From: an uncultured Prevotella sp.
GTDB taxonomy: Bacteria; Bacteroidota; Bacteroidia; Bacteroidales; Bacteroidaceae
Reading direction: 5' to 3'
Assembly (NCBI GenBank): GCA_900544825.1
Contig: UQWP01000068.1
Span: forward strand, 1-19,923
DNA length: 19,923 nt
Of this stretch, positions 1-5,793 are shown piece after piece; positions within the stretch are counted from its first letter, which is position 1, and every line of letters begins with the position of its first letter. The position numbers and the translations under genes are program-made. The notes below the pieces were generated by a model that saw only the letters and a list, made by a program, of their open reading frames with translations, was not told the origin of the DNA and made no database searches.

Positions 1-332
1 GGCGTGATGGCGTAGGACTGAGCCAGGGACAGAAGCAGCGCATCCTGATAGCGAGAGCTGTTTATAAGAATCCTGACTATATCTTCCTGGACGAGGCGAC
101 CAACTCGCTAGATGCCAACAATGAGCGTAATATCGTGGAGAATCTGGATAAGTTCTATCAAGGCAAGACGGTTGTCATTGTGGCGCATCGCCTGAGTACG
201 GTGAAGAATGCCGACCAGATTGTAGTCCTCGACCAGGGAAAGGTGGTTGAGATAGGCAATCACGAATCGCTTACCGCTAAGCGAGGGGCGTATTATAACC
301 TTGTGAAGAATCAGCTAGAATTGGGAAACTAA
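1..332 (+). CDS. ABC transporter, C-terminal ATPase end (5' truncated by window)
   Basis: This is the last ~110 codons of an ABC transporter nucleotide-binding domain, read from base 3. It shows the ABC signature LSQGQ, Walker B YIFLDEAT, the D-loop SLDA and the switch histidine in AHRLST. The protein ends YYNLVKNQLELGN. That ending is, from memory, typical of Bacteroidota exporters with an N-terminal C39 peptidase domain plus membrane and ATPase domains, which cleave leader peptides and export bacteriocin-like peptides. The peptidase and membrane parts lie outside the window, so the exporter subtype is inferred. A GTG at 135 is an internal valine codon, not a start. The gene is followed within 45 bp by a hairpin. 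Confidence 0.88.
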   Translation, partial: RDGVGLSQGQKQRILIARAVYKNPDYIFLDEATNSLDANNERNIVENLDKFYQGKTVVIVAHRLSTVKNADQIVVLDQGKVVEIGNHESLTAKRGAYYNLVKNQLELGN

Positions 333-371
333 ATTTCTTTTGATATGGAACAGAAGAAATAATTCGCAATT

Positions 372-415
372 AAAGGGTCTATATGCCACTTCTCATCGTG
401 TCATATAGACCTTTC
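372..415 (+). terminator. Hairpin after the ABC transporter gene
   Basis: GGTCTATATG at 376-385 pairs perfectly with CATATAGACC at 402-411 (10 bp, 16-nt loop). Flanking A and T bases extend the stem and a short TTT follows. It lies ~40 bp past the transporter stop codon and is the likely intrinsic terminator, although the T tract is short. Confidence 0.6.
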
Positions 416-522
416 TCCTGCGCTATCGTTACTTTTCCAAGTTCCAGCCGCTGCAAAGATGGTATTTTTCTCCAAAACTTCTCTATTAAAACAAGAATAT
501 TTTCTCAAAATATCACCAATCT

Positions 523-572
523 ATTTATTGCCAGTAAATAAAAAGCCGTAGATTTATTTATTGGCAATAAAC
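523..572. repeat. Two interrupted palindromes, centres 33 bp apart
   Basis: TTTATTGCCAGTAAA (524-538) and TTTATTGGCAATAAA (557-571) are each near-perfect inverted repeats around a central base. They are also near-complements of each other, so the whole block can fold into one long hairpin. Centres are at 531 and 564, exactly 33 bp apart. No gene abuts the array now. A weak -7-like box on the minus strand (454-461) lies 60 bp away without a matching -33. By analogy with the next array this may be the leftover operator of a lost gene. Confidence 0.7.
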
Positions 573-586
573 AAATTTATCATAAA

Positions 587-703
587 TTATTTGGTAGTGG
601 TTAACAGAATAACTCTATAGAAGAAAGTTTCCCTTAAATTTCCTATGTTGGGATTAGGGGTGAGTACAGACCTCAGGCTTGGGTTATCTTTTAGATGAAT
701 ATC
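587..703 (-). pseudogene. Remnant of a DUF4143-type AAA ATPase
   Basis: Reading the minus strand from 703 gives DIHLKDNPSLRSVL, then NIGNLRETFF and a stop at 587-589. From memory, NIGN(L/I)RETFF preceded by an I-x-L-x-(D/N)-N-x-x-L segment is a hallmark of the DUF4143 half of Bacteroidota AAA ATPases of roughly 380-400 residues, about 80 residues before the end. The family match fails after FFY. A +1 reading there would give SVNH, resembling the usual continuation, so a frameshift is likely. The ATPase domain and the last ~70 residues are absent. A -7-like box and a triple palindrome lie directly upstream, suggesting that an internal deletion left promoter and C-terminal scrap together. Identification rests on one short motif and needs a search. 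Confidence 0.55.
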
Positions 704-717
704 ATTAAAAACCGCAA

Positions 718-725
718 CAAAGATA
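718..725 (-). promoter_or_regulatory. -7 promoter box for the DUF4143 remnant
   Basis: TATCTTTG on the minus strand matches the Bacteroidota -7 consensus TAnnTTTG exactly. No TTTG is found at the normal -33 spacing. The first palindrome (732-748) occupies that region instead, as expected for a promoter controlled by a protein bound there. The box reads toward the ATPase remnant. Confidence 0.5.
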
Positions 726-731
726 CAAATA

Positions 732-814
732 ATCCCTCAATGAGGGATGAATTCTTCTAAAAACCTCCCTCAATGAGGGATGAATTTAATCATTTTTATC
801 CCTCATTGAGGGAT
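732..814. repeat. Three palindromes at 33-bp spacing
   Basis: Three copies of ATCCCTCAATGAGGGAT or close variants lie at 732-748, 766-780 (shorter) and 798-814. Each has a six-base arm CCCTCA/TGAGGG around one central base. Centres are 740, 773 and 806, so both intervals are exactly 33 bp. Copies 1 and 2 share the flank ATGAATT and have central A; copy 3 has central T and so is inverted. The 20-bp spacers are AT-rich and not identical. The array abuts a minus-strand -7 box, consistent with an operator. At three copies with self-palindromic units it is not a CRISPR array. Confidence 0.85.
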
Positions 815-917
815 TTTTGCACGTTTTACTGCGTAAGGGCTATTATTTAATTCATCAAAATAGAAACGACAAGGCTTATGAAAAGACTATACTTGCAAAA
901 ATCGTGCATCGAAAAAC
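815..917. other. Intergenic stretch, no gene recognised
   Basis: Between the triple palindrome and the left inverted-repeat arm there is AT-rich sequence with no recognisable domain. A short + strand reading from ATG at 878 runs into the duplicated glycosyltransferase tail (MKRLYLQKSCIEKQ, then YEEYYKSLLA, stop at 952). Its first half matches nothing I know and it is too short to call a gene. Confidence 0.5.
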
Positions 918-952
918 AATATGAAGAATACTACAAGAGCCTACTAGCCTAG
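918..952 (+). pseudogene. Duplicated 3' tail of the GT4 gene
   Basis: Reading + strand this encodes QYEEYYKSLLA and a TAG stop, the same tail as the family 4 glycosyltransferase whose gene ends at 2599 on the opposite strand (EYEEYYKSLLA). The first 25 bases of the arm are identical to the gene's end. The hairpin that overlaps the stop codon in the real gene is present here with mismatches in its distal arm. The rest of the transferase gene is absent. This is a decayed, inverted partial copy and forms the outer part of the left inverted-repeat arm. Confidence 0.8.
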
Positions 953-1023
953 GCTCATGTGGCATAGCAGAAATTAAATATTTCCCATTGTAGCGGTTCT
1001 TTAGCCTTGACTTTTGGATAAAA
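918..1023 (+). repeat. Left arm of ~107-bp inverted repeat
   Basis: This arm matches the reverse complement of 2527-2633 with about eight mismatches and one one-base gap, roughly 92% identity by hand alignment. In order it contains the GT4 gene tail, its hairpin, a conserved AT-rich stretch containing AGCAGAAATTAAAT, and one copy of TTAGCCTTGACTTTTGGATA. Together the arms enclose the broken ATPase/nuclease gene. No target-site duplication is visible outside the arms. Confidence 0.85.
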
Positions 1024-1056
1024 TTAACTATTGTTAGCCTTGACTTTTGGATAAAA
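1001..1056 (+). repeat. Direct repeat pair at 33-bp period upstream of the ATPase/nuclease gene
   Basis: TTAGCCTTGACTTTTGGATA plus AAA occurs at 1001-1023 and again at 1034-1056, period exactly 33 bp. A third copy lies inverted downstream of the gene inside the right arm (2527-2549). The second copy contains the -33 TTG of the gene's promoter, so a protein binding the repeat would overlap RNA polymerase. The unit is not itself palindromic, unlike the other arrays in the island. Confidence 0.85.
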
Positions 1057-1068
1057 GTTGTATCTTTG
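1040..1068 (+). promoter_or_regulatory. Promoter of the ATPase/nuclease pseudogene
   Basis: TTG at 1040-1042, an 18-bp spacer and TATCTTTG at 1061-1068 fit the Bacteroidota -33/-7 pattern. Transcription would start near 1075, leaving a leader of about 110 nt before the ATG at 1184. Confidence 0.65.
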
Positions 1069-1096
1069 CACTGTAAATCAATAAATTACATAATTC

Positions 1097-1156
1097 AAGT
1101 TTCGCAAGCAACCTCCGGTCCCCGAAGGGGACGGCAGGAAGGCACTAGCGAAACTT
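1097..1156 (+). promoter_or_regulatory. Structured 5' leader hairpin
   Basis: An outer stem AAGTTTCGC (1097-1105) pairs perfectly with GCGAAACTT (1148-1156). Inside it GTCCCC (1118-1123) pairs with GGGGAC (1127-1132) around a GAA loop, extended by CC/GG and CCT/AGG with bulges. This GC-rich fold stands out in AT-rich DNA, lies in the transcribed leader 28 nt before the start codon, and lacks a T tract. It could control translation or stability of the mRNA. I do not recognise a known riboswitch class. Confidence 0.6.
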
Positions 1157-1183
1157 CAGTATTAAGATATAACATCAAGCGAT

Positions 1184-2514
1184 ATGAAGGTATTCAATAC
1201 GACAGGTAAGTGCATCCCATCCATGCACTATATGGTTGATATCAGCCGTCAGGTGGAGGCTGCTGCCAAATTGGTGCGCCGTGGCAATTTCTTTTGCATC
1301 AATAGAGGCCGTCAGTATGGCAAGACCACGACTTTGGCTCTCCTCAAGAAAAAGCTTGAGGGAGAAGGGTATGCTGTGTTCTCTTTGAGCTTCGAGGGGC
1401 TTGGGGATAGTGCATTCAAGAGTGATGAGACCTTAATGTTTGCATCCTTGTTGCTGATGAATGATAGTGTGGAGTGGGATGAGGTTCAGAATTTGTCCGA
1501 TTCTTCTAAAGAAGTCCTCAGGCTATCTGTTTCGAGTGAAGACAAGACGATGGATAGTCTGTCTTTTAATAGAACGGTTTCTAAAATGGCAAAAACAGAT
1601 AAGATAGTTCTTTTGATAGATGAAGTGGATGCTGCGGGCAATCATATAGAGTTCATTCATTTCTTGGGACTCCTTCGTAATATGTATCTTAAGCGTGATG
1701 AACGCCCTACTTTCCAGTCGGTTATCCTCGCAGGCGTCTATGATGTCAAGAACTTGAAATTGAAACTCCGTCCGGAAGAGCAGCATCAGTACAATTCGCC
1801 TTGGAACATTGCTGTGACTTTTGATACTAACATGAGCCTACCTGCCGATGGCATCGCAGGGATGCTGGCAGAATATAAGGCAGACCATCATATTGACTTC
1901 GATGAACATTTCGTAGGTCAGATGATTTATGACTATACTTCGGGTTATCCATTCTTGGTGAGCCGCATCTGTCAAATCATGGATGAGGGTGGTCTAACTT
2001 GGGACAGGGAAGGTGTATTGGCAGCGGTGAACCATCTCCTGAAGGAGCATAATACCCTGTTTGACGATATGGAAAAGAAGGTGAGCCAATTCCCTTCTCT
2101 TGCGGAAACGTTGAAGGCGATTATCTTTGGTGGCAAACGGGTTTCTTTTAATTATTATGACAGGGACCTCAATATCGCTATTATGTTTAATTTTGTCAAG
2201 GAGTACCAAGGGGCTACCCTTATTTATTGCCGTATCTTCGAGACTTGGCTTTATAATCTCTTTATTTCCAATGCCAAGGATACTTCCATACCGATGTCAT
2301 CATCGACTATCTTGGTCAGCAATATGTGGTAGAGCTGAAGATTTGGCGAGGCGAAGCCTACAATGAGCGAGGTGAGCTACAACTCAGCGAATATCTCGAC
2401 TATTACCATTTACAGACAGGCTATATGCTCAGTTTCTGCTTCAACAGGAACAAACAGCCTGGTTTGCATGAGGTGGTAATAGGAGACAAAAAATTGTATG
2501 AGGTGGTAGTGTGA
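1184..2514 (+). pseudogene. AAA-ATPase-like / PD-(D/E)XK nuclease gene, frameshifted and internally deleted
   Basis: The first frame (1184-2332, 382 codons) encodes an ATPase with Walker A GRQYGKTT (residues 42-49) and Walker B VLLIDE (D146, E147). The C-terminal nuclease-like part appears in a different frame: TDVIIDY, then VVELKIWRG (the D...ExK core), and a tail EYLDYYHLQTGYMLSF ending at 2514. Intact relatives, as I remember them, are ~510-530 residues and have ~60 residues between FETRLYN and the nuclease core. Here FETWLYN is followed almost at once by the core in another frame. So a segment around 2262-2285 was lost together with a frame change, and the last ~15 residues of the first frame are nonsense. 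The family is common in Bacteroidota and its function is unknown to me. Promoter, leader hairpin and flanking inverted repeats all remain. Confidence 0.85.
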
Positions 2515-2526
2515 TTATCATTTAAC

Positions 2527-2633
2527 TTTTATCCAAAAGTCAAGGCTAAAGAACCGTTGCAATGGGAAAAGATTTAATTTCTGCTATACTACAAGAGCCT
2601 AGGCTAACAGGCTCTTGTAGTATTCTTCATATT
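2527..2633 (-). repeat. Right arm of ~107-bp inverted repeat
   Basis: This is the inverted partner of 918-1023. It starts 12 bp after the pseudogene stop codon and runs into the last ~11 codons of the GT4 gene (2599-3747). The GT4 hairpin is perfect in this arm and mutated in the left arm, so this side appears to be the original and the left one the copy. Confidence 0.85.
2587..2622 (-). terminator. Hairpin overlapping the GT4 stop codon
   Basis: TACTACAAGAGCCT (2587-2600) pairs perfectly with AGGCTCTTGTAGTA (2609-2622), 14 bp with an 8-nt loop. The GT4 stop codon (2599-2601) falls at the edge of the stem and loop. It is the likely end of the long minus-strand operon. No strong T tract follows, so it may be a 3' stabilising structure rather than a classical intrinsic terminator. 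Confidence 0.6.
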
Positions 2634-3747
2634 CTTTAGCTACCTTTATGTATTCATGATGCTTGTTGATGTATTCGATGCTCTGTTGCTTAAGCTGCGG
2701 TATCAGTTCGGAGTGATGCACCAGGTGCTCCAACTCTTGATATACGCTCTCATAGTTGGGCTGCACATTGATGATAGGACGGAGATGATCCTCGTGGATA
2801 ATCTCGTAGTTTTCCGGTTCTCCACCACCTATGCAGATGATGCCCCTCGCCATAGCTTCCAGCGGATTCATGGATGGCGTATAACTGTAGAGCTGGTCGA
2901 GGATGGCATCGCTGCCGTTCATCATCTTTACATATTCCGCAAAAGGCACGTTTTGGGCGATACGCAGTTCTACCTTTTCCGGATATTTCTCGGCGATAGC
3001 CTGGGCAGCCTTCAGCATGATGTCCGTACCCTTATACTCACTTCTGGTTTTGTTGATACCTATGAATAACTTCAACTTTTGGGAAGGTCTTCTGGGGATA
3101 CCTACAGAAGAAGTATCTACAGAAGATGCCCCTTTATCCCTATCCTGATAGGATTGTGTATAAGTGTGGATAGGATAGGGGATAAACGTGGTTTTCTGTG
3201 GAAAATGCGGTTGATAACATACCCAGTATTCATAAAGTCCCGCAATGATGCCGTCGCAATCTTCAGCTATCATTTGGTTGAGTCTTTCCTTGGCGGTTCC
3301 CAGCCAGTCTTTTCTTTCTTTCAGGGCGTCGGCATTGGTACGTAATTCATTTCCTATATTGAAATCGCTGTATCTCAATGGTTTATCCTGGCAGCAGACG
3401 CTTACCCAATAGTAATCCATACCGAATGCATCCAGCACCACCTTCCTGTTGTGCTTTCTCAAATACCGGTAAATCGGGAAGATACGCTCAGCCTTCAACT
3501 CCAGAAACATCGGGTTGATGAGTTGAACGATGTCGTATCCCCTTAACTTATGCACAATTGTGTATAACTTTATCAAATACAGGATTCCACCCAGTTTTCC
3601 AGGCTTTCTCACCATGTTGATATCTCGTGGATAATTCTTCCAGAAGTCGCCGTTGGAGAGCACGGTAACTTCATGTCCCAGCTTGCGGAGTCCCTCGGCA
3701 AGTGTGGCATGTACGTTACTGTATTCTCCCATTAATAGTATCTTCAT
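2599..3747 (-). CDS. Glycosyltransferase family 4-like (GT-B fold)
   Basis: The 382-residue protein starts MKILLMGEYSNVHATLAEGL, a Rossmann-type N-terminal strand and helix as in GT-B enzymes. The C-terminal half has LKLFIGINKTRSEYKGTDIM (sugar-nucleotide domain start), then PSMNPLEAMARGIICIGGGEPE with the acidic and glycine residues typical of the donor-binding site. No signal peptide or membrane segment is seen, so a cytoplasmic enzyme transferring a sugar from a nucleotide donor is expected; acceptor unknown. It is the last gene of the operon, 32 bp after the upstream transferase stop. Oddities are a low-complexity linker around residues 195-218 (DRDKGASSVDTSSVG), whose DNA is part of an imperfect palindrome, and a 3' end duplicated in inverted form at 918-952. 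Confidence 0.85.
   Translation of the reverse strand: MKILLMGEYSNVHATLAEGLRKLGHEVTVLSNGDFWKNYPRDINMVRKPGKLGGILYLIKLYTIVHKLRGYDIVQLINPMFLELKAERIFPIYRYLRKHNRKVVLDAFGMDYYWVSVCCQDKPLRYSDFNIGNELRTNADALKERKDWLGTAKERLNQMIAEDCDGIIAGLYEYWVCYQPHFPQKTTFIPYPIHTYTQSYQDRDKGASSVDTSSVGIPRRPSQKLKLFIGINKTRSEYKGTDIMLKAAQAIAEKYPEKVELRIAQNVPFAEYVKMMNGSDAILDQLYSYTPSMNPLEAMARGIICIGGGEPENYEIIHEDHLRPIINVQPNYESVYQELEHLVHHSELIPQLKQQSIEYINKHHEYIKVAKEYEEYYKSLLA
3133..3186. repeat. Imperfect palindrome inside the GT4 gene
   Basis: TTTATCCCTATCCT (3133-3146) is the reverse complement of 3172-3186 apart from one extra G. The left part reads DRDK and the right part reads FIPYP in the protein, at the boundary between the two GT-B halves. 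The conserved-looking segment is FIPYPI; the other arm encodes non-conserved linker, as if a piece had been inversely duplicated. Confidence 0.65.
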
Positions 3748-3779
3748 CTTCTTATTGATTAACTCCTTTAACTCCTCAT

Positions 3780-4760
3780 TTATTTCTTGATGAAAAAGAG
3801 GAGCGCCATTCTTCCTATGTAGGTACCTATCATCTTTCTGAACATGGTATATTTCTTGGTGTATTCCTTGTCTGGAAGTGGATAGAGTCCATGCTTTCTC
3901 AACTTCTTGATGGCGTGGTTCAGGGCTATCAGCGAATGTTTCAGACGGATATTATTCACCAGATAATCCATCGAGAGTTGGGCGATGCGGCGGCTCAACG
4001 CCTGTCTTTCTGCCACCGGAATCTTATCCAGCAGTTTCTGCAGATGCAGGATTACCTCCAGACTGTTATCCATTTTCCGGGTAATCTTCTCATGATCCAT
4101 CTGGTGGGTTACGGAGTTCGGATTCTCACGATAGTAATAAGCCTCAGTATCCATCTTGAAGATTCTTTCGGCACGCAGGAAGAGCTGAGGGGTAAATTCC
4201 TCATCTTCTCCATATACGATGCCCGGCGTAAACTGCAGGGTGCCTCTGATGCTGCTGCGGAAAATATAGGAGCAGGCAGAACCATGCAGGTTATGATTGC
4301 TCAAATAGGCAGTGCCCGATATCGGTGTCGGCAATTCGTAAGGAGGAGTATCCGTCTGCCTGTTTTTTACATAGTTGAAAGTCACGATGTCTGGCTGATG
4401 ATATCTTACGATGTCGAGACAATGTTCGTAGGCGGTCTGTACCAGATAGTCGTCGCCATCCACAAACTGGATGAATCTGCCCTTGGCAATCATCATACCA
4501 TAGTTTCTAGCCACGCTGGCTCCCTGGTTAGGCTGTCGCAGATAGATGATCTGCGACAGATATTCCGTGAGCTCATTGATTGCACAGATATCGCTTCCAT
4601 CATCCACGAGGATGATTTCTCTTTCCCTGGCATTGAGCGAGAGCTGTAGGATGCTTTTGATGCATTCCTCCAGATATTCCGTAGGCATATTGTAAGTGGT
4701 GATGATGAAACTTACTAAGGGTGCCTGTATATTCTGTGTATAAGATGATTGATTTTGCAT
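3780..4760 (-). CDS. Glycosyltransferase family 2 (GT-A)
   Basis: I start the protein at MQNQSSYTQNIQAPLVSFII (4760), giving 326 residues, because the family 2 fold begins at PLVSFIITTYNMP. A further-upstream ATG at 4832 would add 24 unconserved residues and lengthen the overlap with the preceding gene. Motifs seen are VDDGSD (52-57) for nucleotide binding and the metal-binding DGDD (101-104), with the intervening GASVARNYG. The C-terminal third is basic and helical (HAIKKLRKHG...RMALLFFIKK), suggesting association with the inner face of the membrane. It overlaps the upstream transferase by 46 nt in a different frame. Likely role is adding a sugar to a surface glycan; donor and acceptor cannot be told. 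Confidence 0.85.
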   Translation of the reverse strand: MQNQSSYTQNIQAPLVSFIITTYNMPTEYLEECIKSILQLSLNAREREIILVDDGSDICAINELTEYLSQIIYLRQPNQGASVARNYGMMIAKGRFIQFVDGDDYLVQTAYEHCLDIVRYHQPDIVTFNYVKNRQTDTPPYELPTPISGTAYLSNHNLHGSACSYIFRSSIRGTLQFTPGIVYGEDEEFTPQLFLRAERIFKMDTEAYYYRENPNSVTHQMDHEKITRKMDNSLEVILHLQKLLDKIPVAERQALSRRIAQLSMDYLVNNIRLKHSLIALNHAIKKLRKHGLYPLPDKEYTKKYTMFRKMIGTYIGRMALLFFIKK

Positions 4761-5749
4761 AATGAATGATAACCTAAAATATTGAATAGTTTGAGTTTGA
4801 ACGAATGAATCCCCGTTTTTCCTTCCAGCCATTTCACGGCGTGGATAAGGGGAGGAGCTGGTTCATATCTTCCCGATAAATCGTAGAGATCGAGCAGGAC
4901 ATTTAGATGCTGCGTCAGAAAATCTTCTAATGAAGACTGATATTTCAGCAGGATTTCTTCTGTTGCAGGAGTTTTTGGCAGGATTTCTTCTCTACCCGCT
5001 ATTTCCAGCTTCATCAAAGCCTGCTTCTGTCCCAGATACAGCTGAAGCAAATCTGAATATTCTGCCTGCGATGTAATGCCGTGAGGATTCCAGTAATAGA
5101 GATACTTCCCTACATCCGTCACCCTTATTTTCAAGTGTGGAGGAGGAACCACCGCCCTATCCGGAGTAATCTCTGTCTCCGTCAGCCCTATCAGTTTCGG
5201 AATCGTCCACACATCCTCGAAGCTTTTTCCTTTCGGAAATTCGATGTTCTGAAACAGCGAACGCCTGAAAATCTTGTTGCAGGCATAGGTATGATGATAG
5301 CCCTTTTCCGCCCACCAGTATTCGATGGCATTCTGATAGGTTTTCGGAGAGAAGGAGAGGAGCTTTTCCCGATGGGGATGACCGATTCTCTCCATGATGG
5401 GATATTCCAGAATATCCACATCGGGATGTTGATAAAGTTCTTCCATCAGATGTTGGAGTGAGTTTTCCCCTATAGCATCATCACTGTCTATAAATGTGAT
5501 ATACAGTCCTTTAGCCCTCTTTATCCCCACATTTCTGGCATCGCTTAAACCTCCGTTTTCCTTGTGGATAACGTGGATACGACTATCTTTCCTGGCATAT
5601 TCATCGCAGAGCAGAGGGCACGCATCAGGCGATCCATCATCTACGAGAATCAGCTCGTAGCTGGTGAATGATTGCTGTAGGATACTCCCGATACATCTTT
5701 CGAGCGTATCTTCGGCACGATATACGGGGATGATGATACTGAGTTTCAT
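4715..5749 (-). CDS. Glycosyltransferase family 2 (GT-A)
   Basis: The 344-residue protein begins MKLSIIIPVYRAEDTLERCI, the standard first strand and helix of family 2 enzymes. VDDGSPD (36-42) and DSDD (88-91) are the nucleotide- and metal-binding motifs, linked by ENGGLSDARNVG. A later segment, FEDVWTIPKLI, resembles the acidic ED motif that often carries the catalytic base. A purine-rich AGAGAG sits 5' of the ATG. It follows the porZ-like gene by 44 bp and overlaps the next transferase by 46 nt, so the three transferases probably form one transcript. Substrate unknown. Confidence 0.87.
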   Translation of the reverse strand: MKLSIIIPVYRAEDTLERCIGSILQQSFTSYELILVDDGSPDACPLLCDEYARKDSRIHVIHKENGGLSDARNVGIKRAKGLYITFIDSDDAIGENSLQHLMEELYQHPDVDILEYPIMERIGHPHREKLLSFSPKTYQNAIEYWWAEKGYHHTYACNKIFRRSLFQNIEFPKGKSFEDVWTIPKLIGLTETEITPDRAVVPPPHLKIRVTDVGKYLYYWNPHGITSQAEYSDLLQLYLGQKQALMKLEIAGREEILPKTPATEEILLKYQSSLEDFLTQHLNVLLDLYDLSGRYEPAPPLIHAVKWLEGKTGIHSFKLKLFNILGYHSLCKINHLIHRIYRHP

Positions 5750-5793
5750 TGTTTGCTCTCTTGATATTCCTGATAGAAGATGCTGTCTCTCTT

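Noticed and set aside
732..814. Regularly spaced repeats suggesting a CRISPR array
   Set aside because: Only three units, each self-palindromic, one inverted, with 20-bp AT-rich spacers partly sharing sequence, and no cas genes nearby.
878..952. Small + strand ORF starting MKRLYLQKSC
   Set aside because: The second half is a copied transferase tail and the first half has no support; a chance reading through a duplicated fragment is more likely.
1097..1156. Leader hairpin as an intrinsic terminator or known riboswitch
   Set aside because: No T tract follows the stem, and the fold does not match a riboswitch class I can recognise.
918..2633. Insertion sequence with terminal inverted repeats
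   Set aside because: No transposase is encoded, no target-site duplication is seen outside the arms, and the right arm contains functional host coding sequence.
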